Below are positions 27,580 through 36,155 of a stretch of 64,000 nucleotides of DNA, piece after piece. The DNA lies in the NCBI RefSeq assembly GCF_003046545.1, contig NZ_QAAA01000011.1, positions 1 through 64,000 on the forward strand, given 5' to 3'. The notes under the pieces are model-generated. The model searched no databases and was not told where the DNA came from. It saw only the letters and a list, made by a program, of their open reading frames with translations. The stretch's first letter is position 1. Each line of letters opens with the position of its first letter. Source of the stretch: Rhodovulum imhoffii. Its GTDB lineage: Bacteria; Pseudomonadota; Alphaproteobacteria; Rhodobacterales; Rhodobacteraceae. Made by a program: the position numbers and the translations under genes.

Positions 27580-28335
27580 TTACTGCGCGGTGTAGCCGCC
27601 ATCGACCAGATGGTAGCTGCCGGTGATGAAGCTGGCCCGGTCCGACAGAAGGAAGGTCACCAGGGCAGAGACCTCTTCCGGGCGGCCCATCCGGGCGACA
27701 GGGTGGCGCGCGGCAATGGCCTGGCGGGTGGGCTCGTCGAAGGCATCCTCGACCAGCGGGGTGACGATAAAGGCCGGGCCGACGGCGTTGATGCGCACCC
27801 CGCGCCTGGCCCAACCGATGGCGGCGGATTTCGTCAGCCCGTTCATGCCGTGCTTGGCCGCGACATAGGCCGGGATGTCGGGAATCGCCACGCTGCCGAG
27901 GATGGAACTCATGTTCACCACCGCGCCTCCGCCGGAGGCCTCGATCGCGGGCAGGCCGTAGTGCAACCCGTAGAAGACCCCGTTGAGGTTGATGTCAATC
28001 ACCTGCTGCCAGCCCTCCAGAGAGCCTTCGCCCACCACGGCCTGGGGCCCCGCGATGCCGGCATTGTTGACCATGAGGTGCAACCCGCCGGCTTCCGTCA
28101 CCGCAAAATCCACCAGATCCCTGACCGCCTGGGGGTCTGACACGTCACAGGCGCGGGCATGGGCGATGCCGCCTTTTGCGGTGATCCCGGCCACGGTTTC
28201 CTCAAGTTTGTCCTTGCTGCGGGCGGCAAGGATGACCGTCGCGCCCCCCTCGGCAAGCTCATGCCCGATGGCGGCCCCGATTCCGGTGCTGCCGCCGGTG
28301 ATGATGGCGGTCTTTCCGTCAAAACGAAGGTTCAT
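27580..28335 (-). CDS. short-chain dehydrogenase/reductase
   Basis: A 251-residue classical SDR: cofactor motif 'TGGSTGIGAAIG', 'NNAG', the Ser in 'NMSSILG' and the catalytic 'YVAAKHG' (YxxxK). The C-terminal 'SFITGSYHLVDGGYTAQ' is typical. Likely NAD(P)-dependent alcohol/ketone oxidoreductase; substrate unknown. GGAGAGAAG stands before the ATG at 28335. It is divergent from the aldo/keto reductase gene (144 bases between). Confidence 0.9.
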   Translation of the reverse strand: MNLRFDGKTAIITGGSTGIGAAIGHELAEGGATVILAARSKDKLEETVAGITAKGGIAHARACDVSDPQAVRDLVDFAVTEAGGLHLMVNNAGIAGPQAVVGEGSLEGWQQVIDINLNGVFYGLHYGLPAIEASGGGAVVNMSSILGSVAIPDIPAYVAAKHGMNGLTKSAAIGWARRGVRINAVGPAFIVTPLVEDAFDEPTRQAIAARHPVARMGRPEEVSALVTFLLSDRASFITGSYHLVDGGYTAQ

Positions 28336-28479
28336 GTGCTTCTCTCCGTGGTTACGCTCAACCACAGGTGGTATGTGGGGCGATCCTCTGCAAGCCCTGA
28401 CCGCAAAGTGTATAAGAATGATTGCCGGGGCTTGCCCCGCCTGCTTTGATGGCTACCCTTGGGCCAAAACGGAGGCATT

Positions 28480-29520
28480 ATGAAACAACTCCAGCTTGGT
28501 CAGGCAGGTCCGACCGTGTCCGCTCTGTGCCTCGGCACGATGACATGGGGCAGCCAGAACTCCGCCAAGGACGCTTTTGCGCAGCTTGACAGGGCGGTCG
28601 AGCACGGCATCACTTTTGCCGATACCGCCGAGATGTATCCGGTGGCCCCGGTCCGGGCCGAAACCGTGGGCCGGACCGAAGAAATCCTGGGCGACTGGCT
28701 GGCGCGGTCGGGCCGGCGGGGCGACCTGGTTCTGGCGACCAAGATCACCGGCGCGAACAAGGGCTTCGTTCGCGATGGTGCGGGGATCTCACCGCAGGGA
28801 CTTGTCGACGCGGTCGAGGGGTCGCTGCGGCGTCTGAAAACGGATGTCATCGACCTTTATCAGCTTCACTGGCCAAACCGGGGATCCTATCACTTTCGTC
28901 AGAACTGGGGGTACGATCCATCGGGGCAAAACCGGGAGGAGACGCTTTCCCACATGGCGGCGGTTCTGGAAACGCTTCAGCGGCTGGTGGAGGCGGGCAA
29001 GATCCGGCATTTCGGCCTTTCGAACGAAACCGCCTGGGGTATGGCGCAGTGGCTGCGGCTGGCCGAAGGAGGGGGGCCGCGCCCGGTCTCCCTGCAGAAC
29101 GAATACTCTCTGTTGTGCCGTCAGTTCGATACCGACCTTGCCGAACTGGCCGTGAATGAGGGTGTGACCCTTCTGGCCTATTCGCCGCTGGCGGCCGGAC
29201 TTCTCAGCGGAAAATACGCCGGAGACGTCACTCCGGAGGGCACCCGGCGTGCCCGTGTGCCGGATCTTGGCGGGCGGATCACCCCACGTGTGTGGGAGGC
29301 GGTTTCCACCTACCTGGGGATTGCGAAGACGCACGGGCTGGACCCGGTTCAGATGGCGATCGCCTTCGTGCGCAGCCGGCCGGCGCCGACGGTGCCTATC
29401 GTTGGGGCGACTTCCCTGGCCCAACTCGACACGGTCCTGGAGAGTGCCGGGTTGGTCCTCGCGCCCGAGGTGCTGGCGGAAATCGATGCCGCTCACAAGG
29501 CCCATCCACTCCCTTTCTGA
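28480..29520 (+). CDS. aldo/keto reductase, Tas-like
   Basis: A 346-residue (alpha/beta)8 NADPH-dependent oxidoreductase. 'CLGTMTWGSQNS', 'FADTAEMYPVAP' (Asp and Tyr of the tetrad), 'VLATKI' (Lys) and 'IDLYQLHWPNR' (His) are present; the MYPV and 'TEEILGDWLA' segments point to the Tas subgroup. The ATG follows GGAGG. It ends 14 bases before the carnitine dehydrogenase gene and is probably cotranscribed. Confidence 0.9.
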   Translation: MKQLQLGQAGPTVSALCLGTMTWGSQNSAKDAFAQLDRAVEHGITFADTAEMYPVAPVRAETVGRTEEILGDWLARSGRRGDLVLATKITGANKGFVRDGAGISPQGLVDAVEGSLRRLKTDVIDLYQLHWPNRGSYHFRQNWGYDPSGQNREETLSHMAAVLETLQRLVEAGKIRHFGLSNETAWGMAQWLRLAEGGGPRPVSLQNEYSLLCRQFDTDLAELAVNEGVTLLAYSPLAAGLLSGKYAGDVTPEGTRRARVPDLGGRITPRVWEAVSTYLGIAKTHGLDPVQMAIAFVRSRPAPTVPIVGATSLAQLDTVLESAGLVLAPEVLAEIDAAHKAHPLPF

Positions 29521-29534
29521 CGGAGGAAGATGCG

Positions 29535-31001
29535 ATGATCAATGACCGGGCAGGACAAAAGCGGATAAGCGCAATTCTCGGCGCCGGGGTGGCAGGCTCC
29601 GGATGGGCGGCCCGTTTTGCGTTGATGGGCTGGCAGGTACAGCTCTACGATCCGTCCATCAAGGGGCGTGGGCGGGTTGAAAGGGTCATGGGAAACGCTC
29701 GCCGCAGCCTGCCGGGGATTGTCTCCGGCCCGATGCCAGTCGAGGGGGAGATCCGGGTCTGCGCATCCGTGGCAGAGGCCGTTGCGGGTGCGGAATGGAT
29801 ACAGGAAAACCTGCCGGAACGTCCAAAGGCCAAGCGCGCGCTGATTTCGGAGATTCAGCAAAGCTGCGATCCGGAGGCCATTCTGGCGTCTTCCAGTTCC
29901 GGTTGTACGCCCAGCGAACTGCAATGGGGGGCAACGAACCCGGAGCAGATCATCGTCGCCCATCCCGCAAACCCGGTTTACCTGTTGCCGATGGTCGAAC
30001 TTTCCGGAAGCGACGCGACAAGGCCCGGCCTTCTGGATCGGGCAGAAGGGGTGCTGCGTGAGATCGGTATGCAGCCCCTGCGCCTGCCGGTGGAAAACGG
30101 GGGTCATGTCGCCAACCGGCTGCACGCCGCGCTGTGGCGTGAGGCCATCAGGCTGGTTCGGGAAGACCTGGCCGCGCCCGAGGACATCGACCGGGCCATC
30201 TCAACCGGGCTGGGGCTGCGCTGGGCGCAGGCGGGCCTGTTCGAAGGGCTGCATGTGATCGGCGGCACGGGCGGTATTCATGATTTCATGGAGCAGTTCG
30301 GCCCCGAATCCTATGCCCGGAGTTCCTGGCTGAATGCCGAGTACCCGCGCAACAAGGCCGAGGTCGGGGCGCTTTTGAAAAAGCTGATGCCACATCTGGG
30401 TGAGCTTTCGATCGCCGAGCGCGAATTCCGCCGTGACACTGCCTTGGTGGCGGTGATGCGGGCGCTGAAATGGGCCGACGCGGGTGCGGGCCGGGGCCTG
30501 AACGAATTTGACAGGGCCCTGCGCAAGCCCGTTCACGATGCCGACAAGCCCCTTGTCCTTGTGGAACGTGCCGTGCCCGTGGACTGGACCGATTACAATG
30601 GTCACATGACCGAAGCGCGCTATCTGCATGTTTTCGCCAACGCAACTGACAGGTTTATGGAAATGGTCGGATGCGACGCGGCCTATATCGCCTCGGGATG
30701 CAGTTTTTTCACCGTGGAAACCCACCTCCGGCATGTGGCGGAGATTCGCGCCGGGGCACGTATCCGGGTGGAAACGACCTGCCTTGGGGCTGCGGGAAAG
30801 AAGATGCACCTGTTCCACGCGATGTACACGGGGGATACGCTGCTGGCCACGGGGGAGCACCTTCTCGTCCATGTCAGTTTGCAGACTCGCCGCGCGGCGC
30901 CCCCGATCCCGCGGGTGGCGGAGCGGCTGTCACAATTGGCCGCAGCCCACGCCCGGTTGCCCCGGCCCGACGCCGTCGGCCAGGCGATCGTCCATCTTTA
31001 A
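29535..31001 (+). CDS. lcdH: L-carnitine 3-dehydrogenase fused to a hotdog thioesterase
   Basis: A 488-residue two-domain protein. Residues 8-300 are a 3-hydroxyacyl-CoA-dehydrogenase-like NAD enzyme: 'GAGVAGSGWAARFALMG', 'ASSSSGCTPSELQ', 'IVAHPANPVYLLPMVEL'. Residues about 335-475 are a hotdog thioesterase ('VPVDWTDYNGHMTEARYLHVFANATD'). This arrangement is known for carnitine dehydrogenase with betainyl-CoA thioesterase activity, which oxidises carnitine to 3-dehydrocarnitine on the way to glycine betaine. The third enzyme (the cleavage enzyme) is not in the window. GGAGGAAG precedes the ATG. Confidence 0.85.
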   Translation: MINDRAGQKRISAILGAGVAGSGWAARFALMGWQVQLYDPSIKGRGRVERVMGNARRSLPGIVSGPMPVEGEIRVCASVAEAVAGAEWIQENLPERPKAKRALISEIQQSCDPEAILASSSSGCTPSELQWGATNPEQIIVAHPANPVYLLPMVELSGSDATRPGLLDRAEGVLREIGMQPLRLPVENGGHVANRLHAALWREAIRLVREDLAAPEDIDRAISTGLGLRWAQAGLFEGLHVIGGTGGIHDFMEQFGPESYARSSWLNAEYPRNKAEVGALLKKLMPHLGELSIAEREFRRDTALVAVMRALKWADAGAGRGLNEFDRALRKPVHDADKPLVLVERAVPVDWTDYNGHMTEARYLHVFANATDRFMEMVGCDAAYIASGCSFFTVETHLRHVAEIRAGARIRVETTCLGAAGKKMHLFHAMYTGDTLLATGEHLLVHVSLQTRRAAPPIPRVAERLSQLAAAHARLPRPDAVGQAIVHL

Positions 31002-31705
31002 CGCAGGCGCAGGAATTCGGACCGCTCGGAGCAGTTACGAAAGAACGGAACGCTTGCCGGGGGCAGGCCGCCTTCGAGGAGGCCGCCGATCTCGGCCAGG
31101 ACCACCTCTGTGATGAAGGGCAGGTTGAAACCGCGCACCTCGTCGAGGGGAATCCATTGCAGATGCGCCAATTCGTCCTCCGCGCCGGAAAAATCGTCCA
31201 GGTCGTTGGTAATGCTGTCGGCCATGGCAAGAAAGAAACGCGCATCGAAACGGCGCGGGCGGCCCGGTGGCGTGATGGCGCGAAAGATGAAATGCAGCCC
31301 GGCCCCGCAGGGGCGATAGCCAGCCGCCGCGAAGCCGCGCCAGCCTTGTGGAGGCGAATCCGTCCATGGGCCCGGCGCCCCCAGAATCAGGCCGGTTTCT
31401 TCCCACAACTCGCGTATGGCTGCCGCAACCAGCCCCGGTGCCAGCGTCGCGTCGCAATCTTGTTGCAGGCGGGTGACGCAGGTCGCGTCCGGGGGGGCGG
31501 CCAGGGCAACGGTCCGGTCCACCGGATCCACCGCACCGCCGGGGAAGACGAACTTGTTGGGCATGAACGCGGCTGAGGCGCCACGCTGGCCCATCAGTAC
31601 CTGCGGGCGTGTTTTCCCATCGCGCACAACGATGATGGTTGCGGCGTCCCGAATCTGCGTCGCTTTCAGCGTTTCGCTGCCTGTCCCTGCTTCCGTCTTG
31701 CCCAT
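30998..31705 (-). CDS. Nudix hydrolase
   Basis: A 235-residue Nudix protein. The box core 'AAIRELWEETGLI' is clear, and 'PNKFVFPGGAVDP' starts the domain. The spacing between the initial Gly-Gly and REL is enlarged by about 25 residues, as in NUDT7/19-like CoA-type pyrophosphatases. Substrate unknown. The start (ATG at 31703-31705) lies inside the DUF983 gene (40-base overlap), and its stop shares TTAA with lcdH. Confidence 0.85.
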   Translation of the reverse strand: MGKTEAGTGSETLKATQIRDAATIIVVRDGKTRPQVLMGQRGASAAFMPNKFVFPGGAVDPVDRTVALAAPPDATCVTRLQQDCDATLAPGLVAAAIRELWEETGLILGAPGPWTDSPPQGWRGFAAAGYRPCGAGLHFIFRAITPPGRPRRFDARFFLAMADSITNDLDDFSGAEDELAHLQWIPLDEVRGFNLPFITEVVLAEIGGLLEGGLPPASVPFFRNCSERSEFLRLR

Positions 31706-32043
31706 TTCAATGCCACCATCAGCCCCTTTATTCGCGGCAGAAGGTAAAGCGCCAGCCCCACGCCGCCAACCGAGAATATCGCGATCAGGACCAGCAGGCC
31801 GAAATCGAAGGCCAGGACCAGGTAAATGATCAACGGCACGAGAAGGACCGTAACGATACTCAGGGTCAGGAATGTGTGGCGCGCGGGTTTGTGCGGGGGG
31901 GCGAACTGCTCGGTGCAGACCGGGCAGTGCTCCCTCACATCCAGGTAGCCGGACAGCATGGGCCCTGCTCCGCAATTGGGGCAGCGGCGGTGCCAGCCAC
32001 GCATAAGCGCCGGGCGCAAGGGGGACTCCTTCGCCTCAGTCAT
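31666..32043 (-). CDS. DUF983 membrane protein
   Basis: A 125-residue protein with an N-terminal zinc-ribbon-like pair ('CPNC' and 'CPVC', about residues 21-43) and two hydrophobic helices (about 56-80 and 84-104). This is the standard DUF983 layout. Function unknown; some homologues lie next to Nudix or cytochrome oxidase genes. Coupled by overlap to the Nudix gene downstream. Confidence 0.87.
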   Translation of the reverse strand: MTEAKESPLRPALMRGWHRRCPNCGAGPMLSGYLDVREHCPVCTEQFAPPHKPARHTFLTLSIVTVLLVPLIIYLVLAFDFGLLVLIAIFSVGGVGLALYLLPRIKGLMVALKWARRKQGQAAKR

Positions 32044-32250
32044 TGAAATCCTCTTGAAAATTCTTCTGTCGTTTTTTCACCATCGTGCCAAAACGCCAAA
32101 AGTTTTAAACGCGGCGCAGGGTCCTTGCGGCGGGATGTCGCGAAGCGGATCCCCGGCCTTTGGGGCGACGGAAATCGTCCGCCGCTTCGTTTCATAGGAG
32201 AAATCACCGGGGTGCAATTGTTTTCACCCATGAAACAAGGAGAATTTTCC

Positions 32251-32817
32251 ATGAAACGTTCGATCTTCACCATGACGTTGTCGGCAGTGGCGGTGGGAAC
32301 CGTTCTGATTGCGTCTGTCGGCGCTGCGCAGGCGTGGGGCCGCGGGGACGCGCAGGTGTTCGACGCGTTGGATTCGGACAGGAACGGCGCCATCAGCCTT
32401 GAGGAATTTCGTGCACCCCGTGATGCCCGGTTCAAGGCCATGGATAAGGATGGGGACGGGTCGCTCAGCGTGGAAGAGCTCCAGAGCAATCGGGGGTGGC
32501 AAGGGGATGGCTGGCGTGGTCAGGGCCGTGGGATGCGCGGCTGTGGTGGCGGCTGCGTCGGCCCGATGATGGGGGCCATGGGGGCCATGGGGGCCGGAAA
32601 CGGCCTGACCGATGCGCAACTCGCCCAACGGGCCGAGACCATGATGCAGGTCCTCGACCAGGACGGAAACGGGCAACTCAGCATTGCGGAACTTTCCGTG
32701 CGTCCGGGACCCGAGATGATGTTCAATCAGCTTGACGCGGATGGCGATGGCAGCGTCACGCGGGAGGAGTTTGAAAAAGGTATGCCGATGCGCGGCCCGC
32801 GTTTGTGGCAGAACTGA
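32251..32817 (+). CDS. secreted EF-hand calcium-binding protein
   Basis: A 188-residue precursor with a signal peptide (residues 1-29, AQA end) and four EF-hand loops: 'DSDRNGAISLEE', 'DKDGDGSLSVEE', 'DQDGNGQLSIAE' and 'DADGDGSVTREE'. Between the pairs is a Gly/Met/Cys-rich linker ('RGCGGGCVGPMMGAMGAMG'), which could bind another metal. AAGGAG precedes the ATG at 32251; a weaker in-frame ATG lies 21 bases upstream. It comes before an ECF sigma factor module and may be its target or partner. Confidence 0.88.
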   Translation: MKRSIFTMTLSAVAVGTVLIASVGAAQAWGRGDAQVFDALDSDRNGAISLEEFRAPRDARFKAMDKDGDGSLSVEELQSNRGWQGDGWRGQGRGMRGCGGGCVGPMMGAMGAMGAGNGLTDAQLAQRAETMMQVLDQDGNGQLSIAELSVRPGPEMMFNQLDADGDGSVTREEFEKGMPMRGPRLWQN

Positions 32818-32826
32818 GAACGACCC

Positions 32827-32850
32827 GCCTGCGGCCTGCGGGCCGCAGGC
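32827..32850 (+). terminator. hairpin between the EF-hand and ECF sigma genes
   Basis: GCCTGCGGCC-TGCG-GGCCGCAGGC, a perfect 10-bp stem nine bases after the EF-hand stop. No T-run follows, so termination may be partial. Confidence 0.5.
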
Positions 32851-32890
32851 AATTGCCGCGACAGGCGCGGCGGGATAGACCGTCTGCGAA

Positions 32891-33472
32891 ATGCTGAAAA
32901 CGAACGATGCAGACTTGCCGGTTTCGGATGAAACTTTGTTGATCGCCTATGCAAGGGGTGACGATGCGGCTGCCCGTGACCTGGTTCACCGGCTGTTGCC
33001 GATGGCCTTGCGGGTGGCCGCGCGCATGCTGCGGGACCCGACCGAGGCTGAGGATGTGGCGCAGGAGGCAATGCTGCGGCTCTGGCGCGCGGCCTCGGGC
33101 TGGCGCCCTGGCGAGGCACGGGTTTCGACCTGGCTGTATCGTGTGGTTTCGAACCTGTGCATCGACAGGCTGCGCAAGGCTCGAGGGGCGAATATCGATT
33201 CGATCCCCGAGCCTGCGGACCCGGCTCCCGGCGCGGAGGCGCGTCTGCAAGGGGAGGCCCGCGCCCAGGCGCTTCAGATCGCGCTGGGCCGCTTGCCCGA
33301 ACGGCAGCGCCAGGCCGTCATCCTGCGCCATCTGGAGGGGCTGCCGAACCCCGAGATCGCGCAGATAATGGAGATCAGCGTCGAGGCGGTCGAAAGCCTG
33401 ACCGCCCGCGGCAAGAGGGCGCTGGCCGCGGAACTGGTCGGCCAGCGCGCAGAACTGGGGTATGCAACATGA
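32891..33472 (+). CDS. ECF-type RNA polymerase sigma factor
   Basis: A 193-residue sigma-70 of the extracytoplasmic function type. Region 2: 'DLVHRLLPMALRVAARMLRDPTEAEDVAQEAMLRLWRAA' with 'VSTWLYRVVSNLCIDRLRK'; region 4: 'LGRLPERQRQAVILRHLEGLPNPEIAQIMEISVEAVESLTARGKRAL'. It is coupled (ATGA) to a membrane protein that is a candidate anti-sigma factor. No obvious ribosome site precedes the ATG. Confidence 0.93.
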   Translation: MLKTNDADLPVSDETLLIAYARGDDAAARDLVHRLLPMALRVAARMLRDPTEAEDVAQEAMLRLWRAASGWRPGEARVSTWLYRVVSNLCIDRLRKARGANIDSIPEPADPAPGAEARLQGEARAQALQIALGRLPERQRQAVILRHLEGLPNPEIAQIMEISVEAVESLTARGKRALAAELVGQRAELGYAT

Positions 33473-33834
33473 CAAAGAAACCCGAACGACCCGAAGATGT
33501 GGCGCTGGAGCCATTCTTCAGCGACGCGCGCGCCGCGGCGCCCCGACCGTCTGGCGATCTGATCGCCCGGGTCATGTCTGACGCGCAGGGGGGCAGGCCC
33601 GTGCGGGGTCTTGACACAGCCCGGCGCGGCGGGCTTCTGGAACGGCTGACCGCTGCCCTTGGGGGTTGGCCCGCATTGGGCGGCATGGCTGCTGCCGGGA
33701 TGGCGGGAGTTTGGATCGGTTATGCATTCCCCGCAGGGCTGAGCGCCCTTGGTGCGGAGCTTCTTGTTCCGGAGGGCGATTATGAACTGGTCGAGCTGAT
33801 GCCGACTGTAGACATGTTCCTGCAAGGGGGATGA
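33469..33834 (+). CDS. single-pass membrane protein, candidate anti-sigma factor
   Basis: A 121-residue protein with a cytoplasmic N terminus of about 60 residues, one membrane helix (about 66-84, 'LGGMAAAGMAGVWIGYAF') and a short periplasmic end. No zinc-binding HxxxCxxC motif, so it is not a ZAS-type anti-sigma factor. Both neighbours overlap by ATGA, so sigma factor, this protein and the sensor form one translational unit, as in cnrYXH-type systems. Role inferred from context. Confidence 0.75.
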   Translation: MTKKPERPEDVALEPFFSDARAAAPRPSGDLIARVMSDAQGGRPVRGLDTARRGGLLERLTAALGGWPALGGMAAAGMAGVWIGYAFPAGLSALGAELLVPEGDYELVELMPTVDMFLQGG

Positions 33835-34340
33835 ACATGGCTGAAGACTCTCAGAAACCGGGGGGGCGCCGTTGGGGGCGGCTCGTGCTGTCTCTCAGTC
33901 TGGCTCTGAACCTGCTGGTGGCGGGGTTGGTGGTGGGGGCGGTGCTCAGTCACGCCAACGGAGTGCGCCACGCGGTGCCGGGGGCGCACAGCCGGATTTC
34001 GGATTATGGCCCCTACACGCGTGCGCTGTCCGACACGGACCGCCGTGAATTGCGGGCGCGTATGCGCACTCAATCCGACCGGCTGCGAGACAACCGGCAG
34101 GCGGTGCGTGAGGGTTTTACCCGGCTTCTGTCCGCCCTGCGCAGTGAGACGCTCGACCCCGAGCAGGTGAAACAGATCCTCGAAGAACAGCATGCGCGGG
34201 TCGACGACCAGGGGCGCTTTATCCGGGGGCTTCTGGTTCAGCAGATCGCCGAGATGACCCCCGGTGAGCGCGCCGCTTTCGCAGACCGGCTTGAGCGCAT
34301 GATGCATCGGTATCGCCGGGGTCCGGTCCGCTCAGATTGA
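33831..34340 (+). CDS. periplasmic heavy-metal-sensor-like / Spy-CpxP-type protein
   Basis: A 169-residue protein with a membrane anchor (about 16-40) and a helical periplasmic domain rich in Arg, Gln and Glu ('LSDTDRRELRARMRTQSDRL', 'LDPEQVKQILEEQHARVDDQGRFIRGLLVQQIAEMTPGERAAFADRLERM'). This fits the metal-sensor CnrR/ZraP/CpxP group with LTxxQ-like repeats. It may relay an envelope signal to the sigma factor. Its 3' end overlaps the convergent pleD gene by nine bases. Confidence 0.8.
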   Translation: MNMAEDSQKPGGRRWGRLVLSLSLALNLLVAGLVVGAVLSHANGVRHAVPGAHSRISDYGPYTRALSDTDRRELRARMRTQSDRLRDNRQAVREGFTRLLSALRSETLDPEQVKQILEEQHARVDDQGRFIRGLLVQQIAEMTPGERAAFADRLERMMHRYRRGPVRSD

Positions 34341-35753
34341 CCGGTTCAGGCGTATTTCGTCCGGTTTGTGCAGAGCGACGCGGTTGCGCCCTTCCGCTTT
34401 TGCCCGATAAAGCGCGGTATCCGCACGGTCAAGCAGGGTCTGGACGCCAGCCTCTGCGTTTGGGCCGTAGCGCCAGGATTTGCAAGGATGTCCGATCGCC
34501 ACGCCAATGCTGACGGTCACTTCGGCCTGGCCCTTGCCGCGGGGAAGATCGAAGGCGGAGGCCTGAATTGCCCGGCGCAGGCGCTCAGCCGTGGCGACAG
34601 CGATGTCCGGTTCGGTTTCCGGGAGGGCGATCAGAAATTCCTCCCCCCCCATCCGCGCGATAAGGTCCGTCGGACGCAGGTTGTCCCGGACGCGCTGCGC
34701 GAAGCTTTCCAGAACCCTGTCCCCGGCTGTATGGCCGTGCCGGTCGTTGATGCCTTTGAAATGGTCTATATCCAGAACCATGACCGCAAAGCTTCGTCCG
34801 CTGCCTGCGGCGCGCTGGGCAAAGCTGGCCAGGTGGGGCAACGCGTAGCGGCGGTTGAACAACCCTGTCAGAGGGTCCGTGACGGCCATGCGCAATCCGT
34901 CGCGCACCGAGTTGCGCAGACGATCCGCCTGCCGTTTGCGGGTCAATTGCCCCCGGAGGCGCAACGCCATCTCGCGCGCGTCAAAGGGGACGGTTACCAG
35001 ATCGTTCGCGCCAAGGTCCAGTGCCATCGCCGCGGTCTCCCGCGCGCCTTCGGGAACCGCGAGGATCACCGCCCCGTGGCGCGTTTCGGTTTGGGAGCGC
35101 AGTTCGCTCATCAGGCGCAGGCCTGCGCCGGGGCGGTCCAGGTCGGCGCTGATAAGGTAGATGTCCGGCACCCTGCCGGGCGGCGGGCTGAGCACTTCGG
35201 CGCGGGTCTTGACGCTGATCCGGTCCGGAACCAGCAGGTGGAGGGCCGCCTTCCAGGCCATCGCTTCCTGGGTGGAACTGCCGATCAGGGCGATCGATCC
35301 CGGCCGGGTGAACCCTGAAGGGGGGTCTGCAAAACCGAGGGCCCGGCAGGTGCCGTTCCGCAAGGCCAGTTCGCGCGCGGTTTCGCGGGCCCGCAGCAAG
35401 TTGCGCACGCGCGCCAGGAGGATCAGGTCGTCATGGGGTTTGGAAAGGAAATCGTCCGCGCCGGCCTCCAGGGCGCTGCGGCGTGCTTCCGTCTCCTGCG
35501 CGGCAGTTACGATGATGATGGGCATGTCAGCCGTTTCAGGTGTCGCGCGCAGCCGGCGGCATACCTCGGTTCCGTCAAGATCCGGCATGCGCATGTCGAT
35601 CAGGGCAAGATCGGGGGCGACAGTGCGAGCCAGATGCAGGGCCTCTTGCCCACAGGTTGCGGGTATCACATCGTAATGCGCTGAAGAAAGACTGACAGTC
35701 ATGGTAATACGGTTGATTGCCACGTCATCCGCGACAAGAATACGCCCGGGCAT
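34332..35753 (-). CDS. pleD: PleD-type response regulator, diguanylate cyclase
   Basis: A 473-residue protein with two receiver domains (about 1-125 and 150-270) and a GGDEF domain. REC1 has the acceptor Asp53 ('LIDMRMPD') and Lys105; REC2 lacks a clear acidic pocket and is probably an adaptor. The active site GGEEF is at 369-373, with the inhibitory RxxD site at 360-363. It should make c-di-GMP on phosphorylation, with product inhibition. No kinase gene is adjacent. A divergent DUF3572 gene follows after 107 AT-rich bases. Confidence 0.9.
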   Translation of the reverse strand: MPGRILVADDVAINRITMTVSLSSAHYDVIPATCGQEALHLARTVAPDLALIDMRMPDLDGTEVCRRLRATPETADMPIIIVTAAQETEARRSALEAGADDFLSKPHDDLILLARVRNLLRARETARELALRNGTCRALGFADPPSGFTRPGSIALIGSSTQEAMAWKAALHLLVPDRISVKTRAEVLSPPPGRVPDIYLISADLDRPGAGLRLMSELRSQTETRHGAVILAVPEGARETAAMALDLGANDLVTVPFDAREMALRLRGQLTRKRQADRLRNSVRDGLRMAVTDPLTGLFNRRYALPHLASFAQRAAGSGRSFAVMVLDIDHFKGINDRHGHTAGDRVLESFAQRVRDNLRPTDLIARMGGEEFLIALPETEPDIAVATAERLRRAIQASAFDLPRGKGQAEVTVSIGVAIGHPCKSWRYGPNAEAGVQTLLDRADTALYRAKAEGRNRVALHKPDEIRLNRSI

Positions 35754-35860
35754 AAGTGGTGCCTCCTGGCTTTCTATCTAAATTCTCTCATATCTTTGCT
35801 TTTGGACAATAATCGTTAACAAACTCTTTAGCTTTTCCGACGATTGATGCGGAGACCCGG

Positions 35861-36139
35861 ATGACACAGGAACAGGCCGAGACGCTCGCCTTGAGAGCAT
35901 TGGAATGGTTGGTTGGAAATGATGAATTGCTTCAGGTGTTTATGGGGTCTGCGGGGATATCCGGGCAGGATCTCGCGGAACGCGCGGCCGATCCCGACGT
36001 TCTTGCCGGGGTTCTGGATTTCCTTACCCTTGATGACACATGGGTGATGTCGTTTTGCGCCGATACCGGCGAAATCAACGAGGCTCCGATGCGCGCGCGC
36101 CAGATTCTGGCAGGGCCTGCGCAGATGCACTGGACATGA
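35861..36139 (+). CDS. DUF3572 family protein
   Basis: A 92-residue soluble helical protein of the DUF3572 family ('AETLALRALEWLVGNDELLQVFMGSAGIS', 'VLDFLTLDDTWVMSFCADTGE'), a small alphaproteobacterial family that often stands beside pleD or divK-type genes. Function unknown. The next gene starts 17 bases downstream. Confidence 0.85.
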   Translation: MTQEQAETLALRALEWLVGNDELLQVFMGSAGISGQDLAERAADPDVLAGVLDFLTLDDTWVMSFCADTGEINEAPMRARQILAGPAQMHWT

Positions 36140-36155
36140 CGGCAAAGGAGCGGGC

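Noticed and set aside
25714-28140. A long open frame of 808 codons on the plus strand opposite metG and the SDR gene
   Set aside because: It is the antisense shadow of two well-supported genes in high-GC DNA; its product has no domain and no ribosome site.
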